From Phycomyces blakesleeanus NRRL 1555(-) (Eukaryota > Mucoromycota > Mucoromycetes > Mucorales > Phycomycetaceae): a DNA stretch of 64,000 bases. The notes under the pieces were generated by a model, which saw nothing but the letters and a program-made list of their open reading frames with translations, made no database searches and was not told where the DNA came from. Each line of letters opens with the position of its first letter. Within the stretch, counting starts at the first letter, position 1. Position numbers and translations under genes: made by a program. This document shows, piece after piece, positions 24,101 through 34,006 of this stretch. The DNA lies in contig NW_017265134.1 of NCBI RefSeq assembly GCF_001638985.1, positions 2,828,131-2,892,130 on the forward strand, read 5' to 3'.

Positions 24101-24971
24101 TGCTTTGTCACTATATTATCTCATGGGTAAGTTTACAAAAGCATCAACATAGGTATGTATGTATGTATCAAACTAATACTACGTGTAATCGAATTCAAAG
24201 TATCCGCTCTGGAGGTGGGATTGGTGATATTTTGGAACCAAACGATCTTCAGCCTCGTGGTTGGAGAACTGTGTTTGAGATGTCATTTTATCTGGTTGTG
24301 GTTGTGTTCCTACTCAATGCAATTTTCGGTATCATCTTTGACACTTTCGGTCACCTTCGTGATGGTAAGTCTTGTTCCAACTTTACTATTTTATTAGTAT
24401 CACCAAGAACTAATAACTTACTTTATAAAATAATAGAGCGATCCTCTGTACAGCAAGATATGAAAAATTGTAAGATCCTTTCTAGAAACGACTTTCCTTG
24501 TCTAATAATATATTTTTAGCATGCTTTATTTGTAGTATACACGCTGTTGAATTTCAGCGACATGCTAAGAAAGGCTTCGAAGATCACGTAAAAAATGATC
24601 ATAACATATGGTACTATGCAAACCTTGCCAACTATGTTAACTCACGGAAATTCAATTACTTACTTTATTACGCTTAAAGGCAATACTTGTTCTTCATAGT
24701 TCATTTAAAAAACAAGCATAGAACGGAATATACTGGCCCGGAATCTTATGTAGCAGCATGTCTTAAAGATGTCAACTATAGCTTTTTCCCTATCAACCGT
24801 GCTCTATGTCTAAGATATAATGAGGAAGATGACACAGAGAGGCTTGAGAAGCTGGAGGAGCTGACGCAAAAAATGATAGACAAACTAGGGAAGGTAGAAG
24901 AGTATATTGAAAAGATGTCAGAGACACAGGTTCGCTCAAGGTCCAATAGCCTTATGGTCTCACCAATATAA
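15125..24971 (+). CDS. ITPR: IP3-receptor/ryanodine-receptor-like Ca2+ release channel
   Basis: Twenty-seven exons: 15125-15924, 16038-16122, 16224-16985, 17067-17139, 17239-18168, 18255-18442, 18569-18720, 18776-18826, 18930-19073, 19159-19343, 19431-19870, 19961-20347, 20466-21066, 21135-21528, 21604-22156, 22249-22266, 22365-22460, 22535-22771, 22847-23025, 23123-23182, 23249-23627, 23711-23911, 23993-24126, 24201-24364, 24437-24469, 24520-24610, 24680-24971; about 2,542 residues (animal IP3 receptors about 2,700). The N-terminus (FLRIGDDIFLF) and MIR repeats (YLTVTGR, LVRFYHKEMEAYL) are followed by RIH solenoids, an RIH-associated region (GCLENQ, FEYFQKN ... VLFPIPEVCNYL) and six membrane segments (about 2138-2396). 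The pore filter is GGGIGD (2354-2359). A C2H2 site follows (CFIC 2417-2420, H2438, H2443), then EYTGPESYV and a coiled-coil end. The family releases Ca2+ from the ER as a tetramer. The start is the ATG nearest the conserved N-terminus; a longer frame upstream is (TA)n translation. Confidence 0.92.
24211..24228 (+). other. Codons for pore selectivity filter GGGIGD
   Basis: These six codons encode Gly-Gly-Gly-Ile-Gly-Asp between the pore helix (SECFVTILSHG) and the last membrane segment. Animal ryanodine receptors have the same six residues; IP3 receptors have Val in place of Ile. The conserved Asp and Gly set Ca2+ conduction in the family, so this copy appears under constraint as a working channel. 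Confidence 0.9.
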
Positions 24972-27052
24972 GCTAGTATTTATTTAAGCGATATCTGCTT
25001 ATTTTACATACTGCTTACTATAAAATAAAGTAAAACTAGATTTTTTGATAGTAAAATTAAATGATAAATTTTAGTAAATCTACTCTTTCTCAAAATATAG
25101 AGGTAGTTTTGTGTTTAAAGGTGCTCTTCAGGATAGAGCTCACAGTTTTTATGACAAACTTTATATGTTGAAATATATTCCACAGATACACTGATATTTT
25201 ATCTTTACAACTTATCTATTCAAGTCTATTCCAAATTACAATCTAGCTATTGTGGAAGCAAATAGATTTATTTAAAGTATACAATGATAACAGTCTAAAT
25301 TACAGTAAGAATAAGTAAGAATAGTGAATAATTATATATCAAAATACTAATTGGTAATTAAGTTAAAAGTGGTATGGCTCTTTTACCTAAACCACCAAAT
25401 CTGTCCACTTCGACGGATTCACTCAGGAACTCCATTTCTACTTAATCGGTCTGATCTATTGGACAACCTATTCTCGAGGAATTGGGCTTTAACTTAAGAC
25501 CAAAACAAAAAAGGCACACACAGCCATTGAGCTTTGTCTCCCAGATTCAGAATATTGCAAATATGCAGGTACCAACCCAGGAGTTGTTGACAACAATGAG
25601 TTCTTAGGTGTTCTCAGAGTGCTTTATTGATATAGAATTGCATATTGATATAGACACTAAACACTATATATAGTGAATTTGTAGAAAAGTATATTTTATT
25701 ATATAAAATCTATGGGAAAGCGCTCATTTTAAAGCCAATAAAAATACTTCTCTAGTGGGTGCACTCTCCCCTTTTTTTTTCATTAAATATTAATTTATGG
25801 TTTTATAACACGAATTTGTAGGAAAGTATATTTCTTAGGATTTCACATATGGGAAATCATACATTTTAAAGAAGCGTTTTTGTATTATTTTAAGTGGTTT
25901 TTTTTTGTTTTGTTTATTTTGATAGTTGAAAAATAATATTTTCCTGACGAGAATTCTAGGTTTTTTTGGTGTATTCATTCGGTACAACTATTAAATATAG
26001 CAATACCTCCTACTGTATACTATTGATCTGCTATTATTTTAAGCACTTATGCTGATACTTACTTGAAGAGATAGCCGACTATATAACATAAGAAAACAAA
26101 GATTTTTATATTAGATGATATCATTGACAGTAAAATATATGAAGCTCATTATTTACGGATTTGGTACAATTTTCATTAACTAATAAATGACAGCTAGTAA
26201 ACACTACAACATTAAATCTCTTAGTATGCTAATTGCTGTCAAAATATATCACATTTAGAATTGTATATAATTAGTTTATCCAGCATTTGCTTTGTAACAG
26301 ACTTAGCAGATATTGTTGTTCTGATAAAGTAATGCTTGAACCTGATTGAATACAGTTTACAAAAAAGGAACAGATATAAAAGCGAAGTTAGAATACATGT
26401 ATTTCATAGACATACCACAATATGAATTGTAAATATTATTACGAGTGGCATCAAAATGATATAATAGTAGCTATATTATTAATATTATAAGTATATAATA
26501 AATACTTGAGTAAATGTGTGTCTGTTATCATATCTCTAGTCATATACTTTATCAAAAAGGAGATATATAACTTGACAAACTGTTGAAAAACAAAAGCGAT
26601 GAGTAAAGAAGTAAAATATGAAAGTCAAACAAAGAAACAAAACAAAGAAACAAAACAAAGAAGCAAAAAGAAAAGGAAAAAGCTCTACTATGAATTTGTG
26701 TCAAAAAGTGCAAAAGAGAAAAGAAAGAGAGAGAAATAGCTTGACTTCAAATATATAGATTCCAAAGAATAGTGGAAGATAAACAGTGTTTCAAAAAAAA
26801 GATGGTTTGTTTACCCAAAGATATATCTCTCTCTAATGTCAAAGTAACTATATTTTTTTTAATTAATTAGCAACAGTGCAAAACACTAGTCAAAATAAAT
26901 GTTGGAAGGCATAGCATATATTATATCCAATGGAATTAGGTTAATGGAATTATTGCCGCCAAAAGTAAAAAAACCTTATGGAGTTGAAATATTATCAATT
27001 TGTTCCTTTGATCCAACAAAAGTTTCTTAAAGTGAAATCATATAATTTTGTA
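24972..27052. other. Gene-poor AT-rich DNA with a diverged tandem duplication
   Basis: I find no gene. Two copies of a segment of about 63 bp (25672-25735 and 25809-25871) share gaatttgtag-aaagtatattt, an atatgggaaa-like core and cattttaaag, about 137 bp apart. A minisatellite of aaacaaaacaaag units lies at 26630-26670. Confidence 0.5.
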
Positions 27053-27504
27053 GTGTCCTTTTACTACAACAAATCAAAAGGTCAAGCCCACTAGGGATCA
27101 AGAAGTATACATGAAATCAAAGAGAGGATAAAAGATAATTTTTTATTGATATGAATTTAATTGTTTTATATACTTTTCTAAGCTAATACTGCGCGTTATC
27201 CGCAGTAGTTATTATTTATATTTAATTAAAGGAAGAGTCATTATACTGCGGTTAACTATTTTCAAATTTTACGGATTCATCATGTCGTTTTCGATCTGGG
27301 TTGTTCTTCCAATGCTATAACACAGCCATTATAAATGTCTGTTTCGATTTCTATTCTACTTTTGTTAAGCTATGTGTTTTCTAATTCTTTTGTGAGCAAA
27401 AGGAAATCACTTCGGTCGTCGTTCTCAAAAGAGAACTCTATGTAATCGTCATTCTGATTGGCTGACAAGAATTTGGGCACGACAATCAAAATTAATGTCC
27501 GACA
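27053..27504 (-). repeat. LTR-like repeat, family B, copy 1
   Basis: Read on the minus strand the repeat starts TGTCGGACATT at 27504, 22 bp past the 3' end of the initiator tRNA gene. It ends near 27053, just after the shared GTAAAAGG. Its inner part matches the repeat at 29424-29716 in inverted orientation (for example ATACTGCG-ATTATCCGCAGTA, ATAAAAAGT-like and GATCAAG blocks), with about 210 bp extra near its start. It contains tatataaaac as a possible TATA. The TG start and promoter-like content suggest a solo LTR; the 3' boundary is approximate. Confidence 0.55.
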
Positions 27505-27525
27505 AAAAAGCAGCAAGCAAAAATG

Positions 27526-27533
27526 TAGCTGAA

Positions 27534-27573
<40 letters not shown>

Positions 27574-27597
27574 GCGCTTCCTCTGCGCTATTCAGCT
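27526..27597 (-). tRNA. tRNA-iMet: Initiator tRNA-Met (CAT)
   Basis: On the minus strand 72 nt fold as a cloverleaf with acceptor AGCTGAA/TTCAGCT, discriminator A and anticodon loop CCCATAA. Initiator features are clear: A1-U72 at the end of the acceptor, three G-C pairs next to the anticodon loop (GGG/CCC), and the T-loop ATCGAAA with A54. There is no intron. A run of five T (template 27519-27523) directly after the gene is a Pol III terminator. Confidence 0.95.
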
Positions 27598-27681
27598 AAC
27601 TGCTCTGCTTTGATTGAATCACTAAAATAATTCTATTCACTTAAATTTATATAAGCAATGTTTTGTTAAATTGATAGTATC

Positions 27682-28312
27682 TGTTGTGAATGAGTATTGA
27701 TTACTGCTGAATCTGAGAGTAAGACTGAAGGATAAAATAATATCCTCAGCTATTCCAGTCAAACGGATCTCCCTTTATGATATTATCTAATACACAGATC
27801 ATCATACACATAATTGATTATTTATTATTATCACCATGACATGGGATATACAAATACATATACATTATATATATGGCATCATTATATTTCATCTACATAT
27901 TTCTTTTATTATACAAATACTTAATTGAGAGACTACAACTACAACTATCTAATATTATGAAACATTACCCGAGTATCTGGGTCGGAATACTAAAATATTA
28001 CCAATAGCATAAATGCTCTTCTTTACCAAAACTCTTGGACTGATCTGACTGGAGAAGTATCATATCAATTGGTCTTTCCGGATCTTTCTAGAAGAACAAT
28101 ACTCCTGGAATATGATTCATCGTGATAAAGATTACTTAAGCACACACTGAATTACAAATTAGAAAAACATATAAATATTAGTAGATAGTTCCATATAGAA
28201 AGACAATCGAATTTGATCATTCTTTACTTTTCTTTTGAAATAAACAACCTACACAATTTCTCACAAATTCTTTCGTCTATATTATATTTTGCTTTATTTT
28301 CTCCCCACAACA
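27682..28312 (+). repeat. Solo LTR, family A, copy 1, with target duplication
   Basis: The repeat begins TGTTGTGAATGAG and ends CCACAACA, perfect inverted LTR ends. It is flanked on both sides by GTATC (27677-27681 and 28313-28317), a 5-bp target-site duplication. Length 631 bp with no internal coding region, so it is a solo LTR left by recombination. It starts 84 bp upstream of the initiator tRNA gene. Confidence 0.85.
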
Positions 28313-28469
28313 GTATCTTTTGAAAACTTTTATTTTATTTATATTCTTTATTTCTATATACTAGATGTAATGCTTCTTCTCAAATACTACTTTACAAAAG
28401 TTATTAACTACATATTTTTTCTTTTTTTTATAATATATTTCTTTTTAATTTTTTTAGCTATATCACATC

Positions 28470-29001
28470 TGTTATAAATGAGTATTGACTACTGCTGTAA
28501 TTGAAAATAAGTCTGAAGGAAATAATATAAGGCCTCAGCTATTCCAGTCAAAGATGTCTACCGATTACTTTATTATTTAACACACAGGTTTAACATGCAT
28601 GATAATGATTATATTTCATATGATGATATCACCATAATATGGGATACATCAGTGAATTATTATAAGCATAATTATAACTCATAAACACATTTACTTTCAA
28701 TGTTAATGCTTCATTGGGACTACACACATTGATATAATTAATCATACATTAATTATCCCAAGATCACGTTACTCTGATTAAGGCTCAGATAGGATTGATT
28801 ACCTGACCCCAGTCATATAATTTTCCCAATCCAAAACAATATAAATAGCAGTAGTAGTTCAGTGTAGGAACCTGGTCAAACTTTGATACAAAATCTTTCT
28901 CAATAAATAAAACCTACACAAGTTCTCATAAATCTTCGTTCCTAATTTCAAATCTTCAATTTTTCCTCTTAAAAACTTCTTCAACTTCAACCACCACAAC
29001 A
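28470..29001 (+). repeat. LTR, family A, copy 2
   Basis: It starts TGTTATAAATGAG, then repeats several blocks of copy 1 (GAGTATTGA-TACTGCTG, CTCAGCTATTCCAGTCAAA, AAATAAA-ACCTACACAA-TTCTCA). It ends CCACAACA at 29001. It lacks a matching target duplication and is followed by about 60 bp that recur at 30839-30897, so it is probably the left LTR of a truncated element. It is clearly diverged from copy 1. Confidence 0.7.
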
Positions 29002-29062
29002 AATATGTTTTTATATGTGATAAATCCAACATCCAAGTGTCTGAATCACCACAAAAATCAAG
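29002..29062 (+). repeat. Short internal element sequence, also at 30839-30897
   Basis: About 60 bp directly after LTR A copy 2 (aatatgtttttatatg ... aatccaaca ... gtctg-at-accaca) match 30839-30897 with some changes. The simplest reading is the leader region of the family A retrotransposon, left behind here and again 1.8 kb downstream. Confidence 0.5.
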
Positions 29063-29315
29063 GAAAAAATAGAAAAAAGGGGAAAAGCATTTAAAGTCCA
29101 GCAGGAATTTAAATGTTGATAACAAGAAAAAAGGAAAAAGAGGGAGAGATAAAATAAATCCAAGAAATCGGATTTTGTTGTGTCTGGAGATGGGGTCACG
29201 ACTTTGCACTGTCCATAACTTAATAGTCTGTCCATAAGTTGACGTCACATCAAGCAAATATACGTTTTTGGTTAATGCTACAAAATTTTACAACACTTGC
29301 GTTAAAATATCAAGT

Positions 29316-29388
29316 GGGACTATGGCCCAATGGACAAGGCGTCTGACTACGAATCAGGAGATTCCAGGTTCGACCCCTGGTAGTCTCA
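29316..29388 (+). tRNA. tRNA-Arg: tRNA-Arg (ACG)
   Basis: 73 nt forming a full cloverleaf: acceptor GGGACTA/TAGTCTC, anticodon stem TCTGA/TCAGG with loop CTACGAA (anticodon ACG, read as inosine), T-arm CCAGG-TTCGACC-CCTGG and discriminator A. No intron. TTTT at 29395-29398 is the likely Pol III stop. Confidence 0.95.
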
Positions 29389-29423
29389 CACTTATTTTGT
29401 TGAATTAACTTTTGTCGTATGTC

Positions 29424-29716
29424 TGTCGGACATTATTTTGATGAATCCGTAAAATCTGATGATGATTAACCACAGTACCTCTTTATGCGCAGTAACATCT
29501 TCCTGAGCATTAACCGCAGTATAATGGCTCTTCTTTTATTTAAGTATAATATAATAGCTACTGCGGATAATGCGCAGTATTAGTTTAGAAAACTATATAA
29601 GACAATTCAATTCATATCAATAAAAAGTACCTTTTATCCTCTCTTTGATTTTACGTGTACTCCTTGATCCCCAGTGGGTTTTACCTTTTGACTTTGTTAC
29701 AGTAAAAGGCCTGTCA
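29424..29716 (+). repeat. LTR-like repeat, family B, copy 2
   Basis: It starts TGTCGGACATT at 29424, 36 bp past the tRNA-Arg gene, and shares most of its length with the inverted copy at 27053-27504. It ends near ctgtca at 29716. A TATA-like tatataagac (about 29595) is present. A 12-nt inverted pair, gatccccagtgg (29666-29677) and ccactggggatc (29772-29783), spans its 3' side. Probably a solo LTR; the right end is uncertain. Confidence 0.55.
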
Positions 29717-31991
29717 AGTCTCGATCTGATATTTCTTTTCTGGCTCTTGTAACTAAGTCGCAAAATCAGTACCACTGGGGATCGGCAGGTTTTTAAGTTA
29801 AGAATAAAGATGATTTCTATTAAATGTAATTCTTGACTATTTATACAAGAGGATTGTTTTTTTCTTATTAAAATAATAGCTACAGTAATATGTCTTAGAT
29901 GGTAGCTCTCTAGTAATATCTCTACAAGTATACTTCTCATTTCCAACATCTAAAACATAGATTAAAGAACAATTGACAAAGTCAAGATCTTCTATCCTAA
30001 AAAGTCAACTCTGACACATAATTGAAATCGAAATTCACAAGCAATCAGTAATAATTCTTTTTAAGATAAAACATCTTGTCATTGCCAGTAGTATTTCCGA
30101 TACAAAGTAATAAAATGGTTGAAGTGTAGTTAGATATTATTATTATTTTACCATCTTAAGCTATTTGTCAAGTTTTAATTTTTGGAACTTCATCATTACT
30201 GTTAAATTCGCCCCTTGCTAGTATCTTTGTTTTCTTTACTGTTTCAATTCACTTAATATTTATAACAAACAAATCTTTTCAGTATGTTTTGCAATAATTT
30301 TAATCTTCTTTTCTAACTGTTCTCATAGTTGACTTTTAGAATTTTTAATAAAAGTAGTTTCACTCAGAACAAGATAATAAAATTAATAATAGAGATGTAT
30401 AGTGATATTTTGAGAATGTATATAATGTATATAATTTTTTTAATTCAGAAATAAAAATGACTTCTTTTATAAGAAAACACAATCTGCTCTTGTTATTATG
30501 TCTTAGTTCTTAAGAATTTCTTCATTTAATATATTTGATTATTAGAGAGTATTTAATGCTTAACTAGTTATCGGTATTACAATTATGGCATCAAGTCATA
30601 AATCGTACTTCTTTAGCTCTTGACTATTCTTTTCTCTTTTACACTAAAGCTTTAAAATTTCCTACTAAATTAGCTTTATGTAGCTTTGACACAGTTCATT
30701 TGGCAGTATGATATAATTATCTTAACGATCTTTAAGGTATTATCTACAGTACTAGCTGTAATAATTATTGACCAAATTAATCGTTTATATATATTTTATA
30801 TGCTGACAAGATGATAGCTGCTAAACTATCCCAATATGAATATGTTCTTATATGTCACAAATCCAACAGCCGGGCGTCTGGATTACCACAAGTCTATTGT
30901 ATTCTCATTGGAAATGAACAGATGAATGTCTGTAAATGAGATTGTAACGCTTAGCAGCTGGTCCTCAGACATAGATTTTTTTACCAACATTACTGGAGCA
31001 ACCATATCCCTACCACTGACTTTGCAAGTCTGGTCTTACATCTACCAACAACTACACCCTCCACTACTGTAGACTTGAACGATAGAAACATAGGACAATA
31101 CATTGAGAAAGTTGAAGATCCTGATATTAAGGATGATTTTTTTTTGACACATCAGATATGGTGCCTCTTTGAAGTCGCAATTATTCCTTCCCTATTTTGG
31201 TTTTTTGGTCTATCAAATGAATTATAGTGGTAGACAGATACATTTTGCCCAAAAGTAAATTTTATTTGTTCTTTTTTTTAAATGAAAATGATTGGACAAA
31301 CGTGAACAATATTTGTTCAAAAGGTTATCCCTCTTTTTTGAAGAACAAATTCTTGAATAATCTACAAAAACAGAATATAATAGGTATACATGACAATTTG
31401 TACCACGTTAAAATAAAGAGCATTTTCTGTTATCGATAGCGATTTGCTCTGCATAATAAAATTCTGTGAGTAGTATAATAAACTTTTCTGTTGCAATAAA
31501 AAAATCCGTGGGTACTTATAATCGATTATGCATTCCATACGTACTTGTTATATATAATTATAAGCCTCACTTTCATACTTGCTGAGAGTGTAGCCAGAAG
31601 GTTTCATTTACTTTAAATATTATATATATATATAAATATCCTAACAGTCTCATGCAAAATAGATGATATAACCAAAAATTTACTGCTAAAGAAAATCTCT
31701 ACACATATGACTTGTTTAAACTGCTTCTAACCTATGCACATAAATTTAATCTAGCTAGTGTACAATCTAGCTCGCTTTTAATAAAATAAGATAGTAACAG
31801 AAATGAAATAAAGTAGATGAAAAATGCGTGCCTTTGGTCAAATCAAAGTTCTCGCAGAAAGTCCCGTCAAAATATGGAACAAAAGTAAGGTTATGTCTGC
31901 GTGACTCCTTTGCCGTTGCATATTCATAATGTACCCTTTTGACCTCGTCTATTTTTGACATTTGTTGCTACTGCGCCAATTATTCTTAGAA
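29717..31991. other. Gene-poor DNA, possible retroelement remnant
   Basis: Mostly AT-rich without genes. Around 30839-31230 the DNA is less AT-rich and starts with the family A leader. It contains a plus-strand open stretch (about 30955-31226, including TTTPSTTVDLNDRNIGQYIEKVED) that could be a decayed gag-like region, but I recognise no motif. The final 230 bases form the 5' flank of the sorting nexin gene. Confidence 0.4.
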
Positions 31992-33918
31992 ATGAGCATT
32001 TCAAAGAACCCCCACAGACTTTCTTATCAAAGCTCATGCGATTGTGCCATTGATCGAGCAATCCGCCTAGGGAACAATTACATCTTCATTACTGGGGCTA
32101 CTAGACAGGCCGACACTCCAGCTGCAAAAAGTTATATAGTTTATCACATCCGTGTGGGAGTTAATAAAGTATGTTGGAATATTGTATTTTGCACGGAATC
32201 TCTGACACAGACAACAGGATATTGAAACAAAACATCGATACAGTGATTTTGAATCATTACAAAGATCATTATCAAAGTTGCATCCTATTATTATAGTACC
32301 TCCTATTCCCGAAAAGCACTCATTAGGTAGGTCAATTTATTTTGTCGAGGCGTGCCTTGACTAAACATCTTTGTACAAATATTTGAGCAAATAGCATCAT
32401 ATGCTGCAGTTCAAACACGAGTCAAGGATGACCTATCCATGGTAGAGAAACGAAAGAGAATGTTACAGACATTCTTGAACAAAGTAGCCAGACACCCAGA
32501 GTTAGGCCGAGATCATGTGTTTCACGATTTTCTTGACTGTACCAAAATATGGGTATTGTTGTTTGATAATAAGTCTTCGCTGTATATGAAATATAGTAAA
32601 ATAATCATAAAAGAAATCACTAATGACAATGTGGCCTTTAGACAAATGTTGTTCGTTCACCACCTCTGTCCACACTTCCCAAGAACTTGCTTATGATGGT
32701 TTTAAGAAAGCAGCAGGATAACCAAATCAAGATCCTTCCTGTAAACTTAATTCCTTCTCAAAGCACATATACTTTGAAGAACCCTGACCCACGTTTCGAG
32801 CAAATTGAACAAACAACATTCCGTATTGCTAATTATATGACAAATCATCTAGACAAAAGTCAGCGCAAGGTGATTCGTCGTCTAGGAGGTGTGTCATGAG
32901 AGAATAGTGATTAATACGCTTCTAATTCATTTTTCAGAACTTGTCAGTGATTATGCGGAAGAAGGAGCAGCTTACGGTCAATTGAGCTTGAATGAAACAA
33001 AAGAAGTATCAAAGGCTATCAGGAAAATAGGGTTTGCAGTCGAAACTTCTTGTGCAGAGACAAATCAAATGGTATACAAAAATAAACAAACATGAGCATC
33101 ATAAACATAAATAATTTTATGAAAGGGATAATTTAAGCAAAGAATTGTTTTAGTTTATTTCATTGGAAGGCGAATTTTCGGAGCCAATCCAAGAACACGC
33201 CCAGCTTGCGCACATCGTCAAGCAAGTGCTTAGGTTTAGGTCTCAAAAGCACGCACAAGTAGAGCTCATAGAGAGTGTCCTGGCAAGCAAGCAAAAAGCA
33301 TATGATAATCTCCAAAGAATTGAAGAAGATTCCGAGCGCTTACAACAAACCATGACGACAGAAGAAGCAGAGGCGGATCAGCCACCCACAATAACCCCAG
33401 AAGATATTTCTCCCGAAGATTATTACTCCCCAGTACTACAGCGCAATAAAATAAGACCCAAACGACAATGGTCAGGGAAACCATTTCAATTTTTCAGTGC
33501 AGTAGGGAACACATTTAGTAGCATACTTGATGTGGATCCAGAGACTACACGACGTAACCAAATCGAGAAAACAAAAGACGTGATCGAAAAAGTAAGAAAT
33601 AAACACCATGTAACAAAGTATATTAATTATTGTTTATAGCTTCAGGAGGCACTGCAATTGACTCGCGATGATTTATTAGAGGCATCAGCAAATATCGATG
33701 AAGATCTTATTAGATTTCAGCGCCAAAAGGCAAAAGATTTGCGTGATATGCTACTAGTTTACGCAAAAACTCATATCCGCCATTGTCAAAAGGTTTGTGG
33801 TGGTCACCTTAATGTCCTTTTGTTTCTAACTTATAAATTCTACTAGAACAAAGAAGCATGGCAAAAAGCTCGTACTGAGGTAGACACAATCCCCAGCTGG
33901 CCGTTTCCAAATAAATAG
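31992..33918 (+). CDS. SNX41: PX-BAR sorting nexin (Snx41/Atg20-like)
   Basis: Eight exons: 31992-32168, 32218-32326, 32395-32552, 32642-32888, 32938-33071, 33154-33591, 33640-33792, 33847-33918; 495 residues. The protein should bind PI3P on endosomes and act in retrieval from endosomes and selective autophagy, usually paired with Snx4/Atg24. The PX domain (residues about 20-140) shows SYIVYHIRV, RYSDFESL (the Arg of the PI3P pocket) and VPPIPEKHSLG, then EKRKRMLQTFLNKVARHP. The second half is a helical BAR region with long Lys/Glu-rich helices and ends PSWPFPNK. PPIPEKHSLG and the SPPLSTLPK linker fit Snx41/Atg20 better than Snx4. The ATG is the first after an in-frame region lacking other ATGs. 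The stop is 88 bp from that of the convergent TCD1. Confidence 0.87.
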
Positions 33919-34006
33919 TTTTCCATATCTACCCATATGGCCCTTTCCATATTATGTGCTTTAAACCAGACTCTATGGATTTATGTTTATTTATACGAGA
34001 TATATA

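Noticed and set aside
24636..24679. Alternative 44-nt last intron of the channel (donor at 24636)
   Set aside because: Breaks the frame; the donor at 24611 gives W-x-Y-L-FFIVHLK, as in the family.
27053..29716. CRISPR array or integrase att sites around the tRNA genes
   Set aside because: No regularly spaced repeats; the organism is eukaryotic and the repeats have LTR ends.
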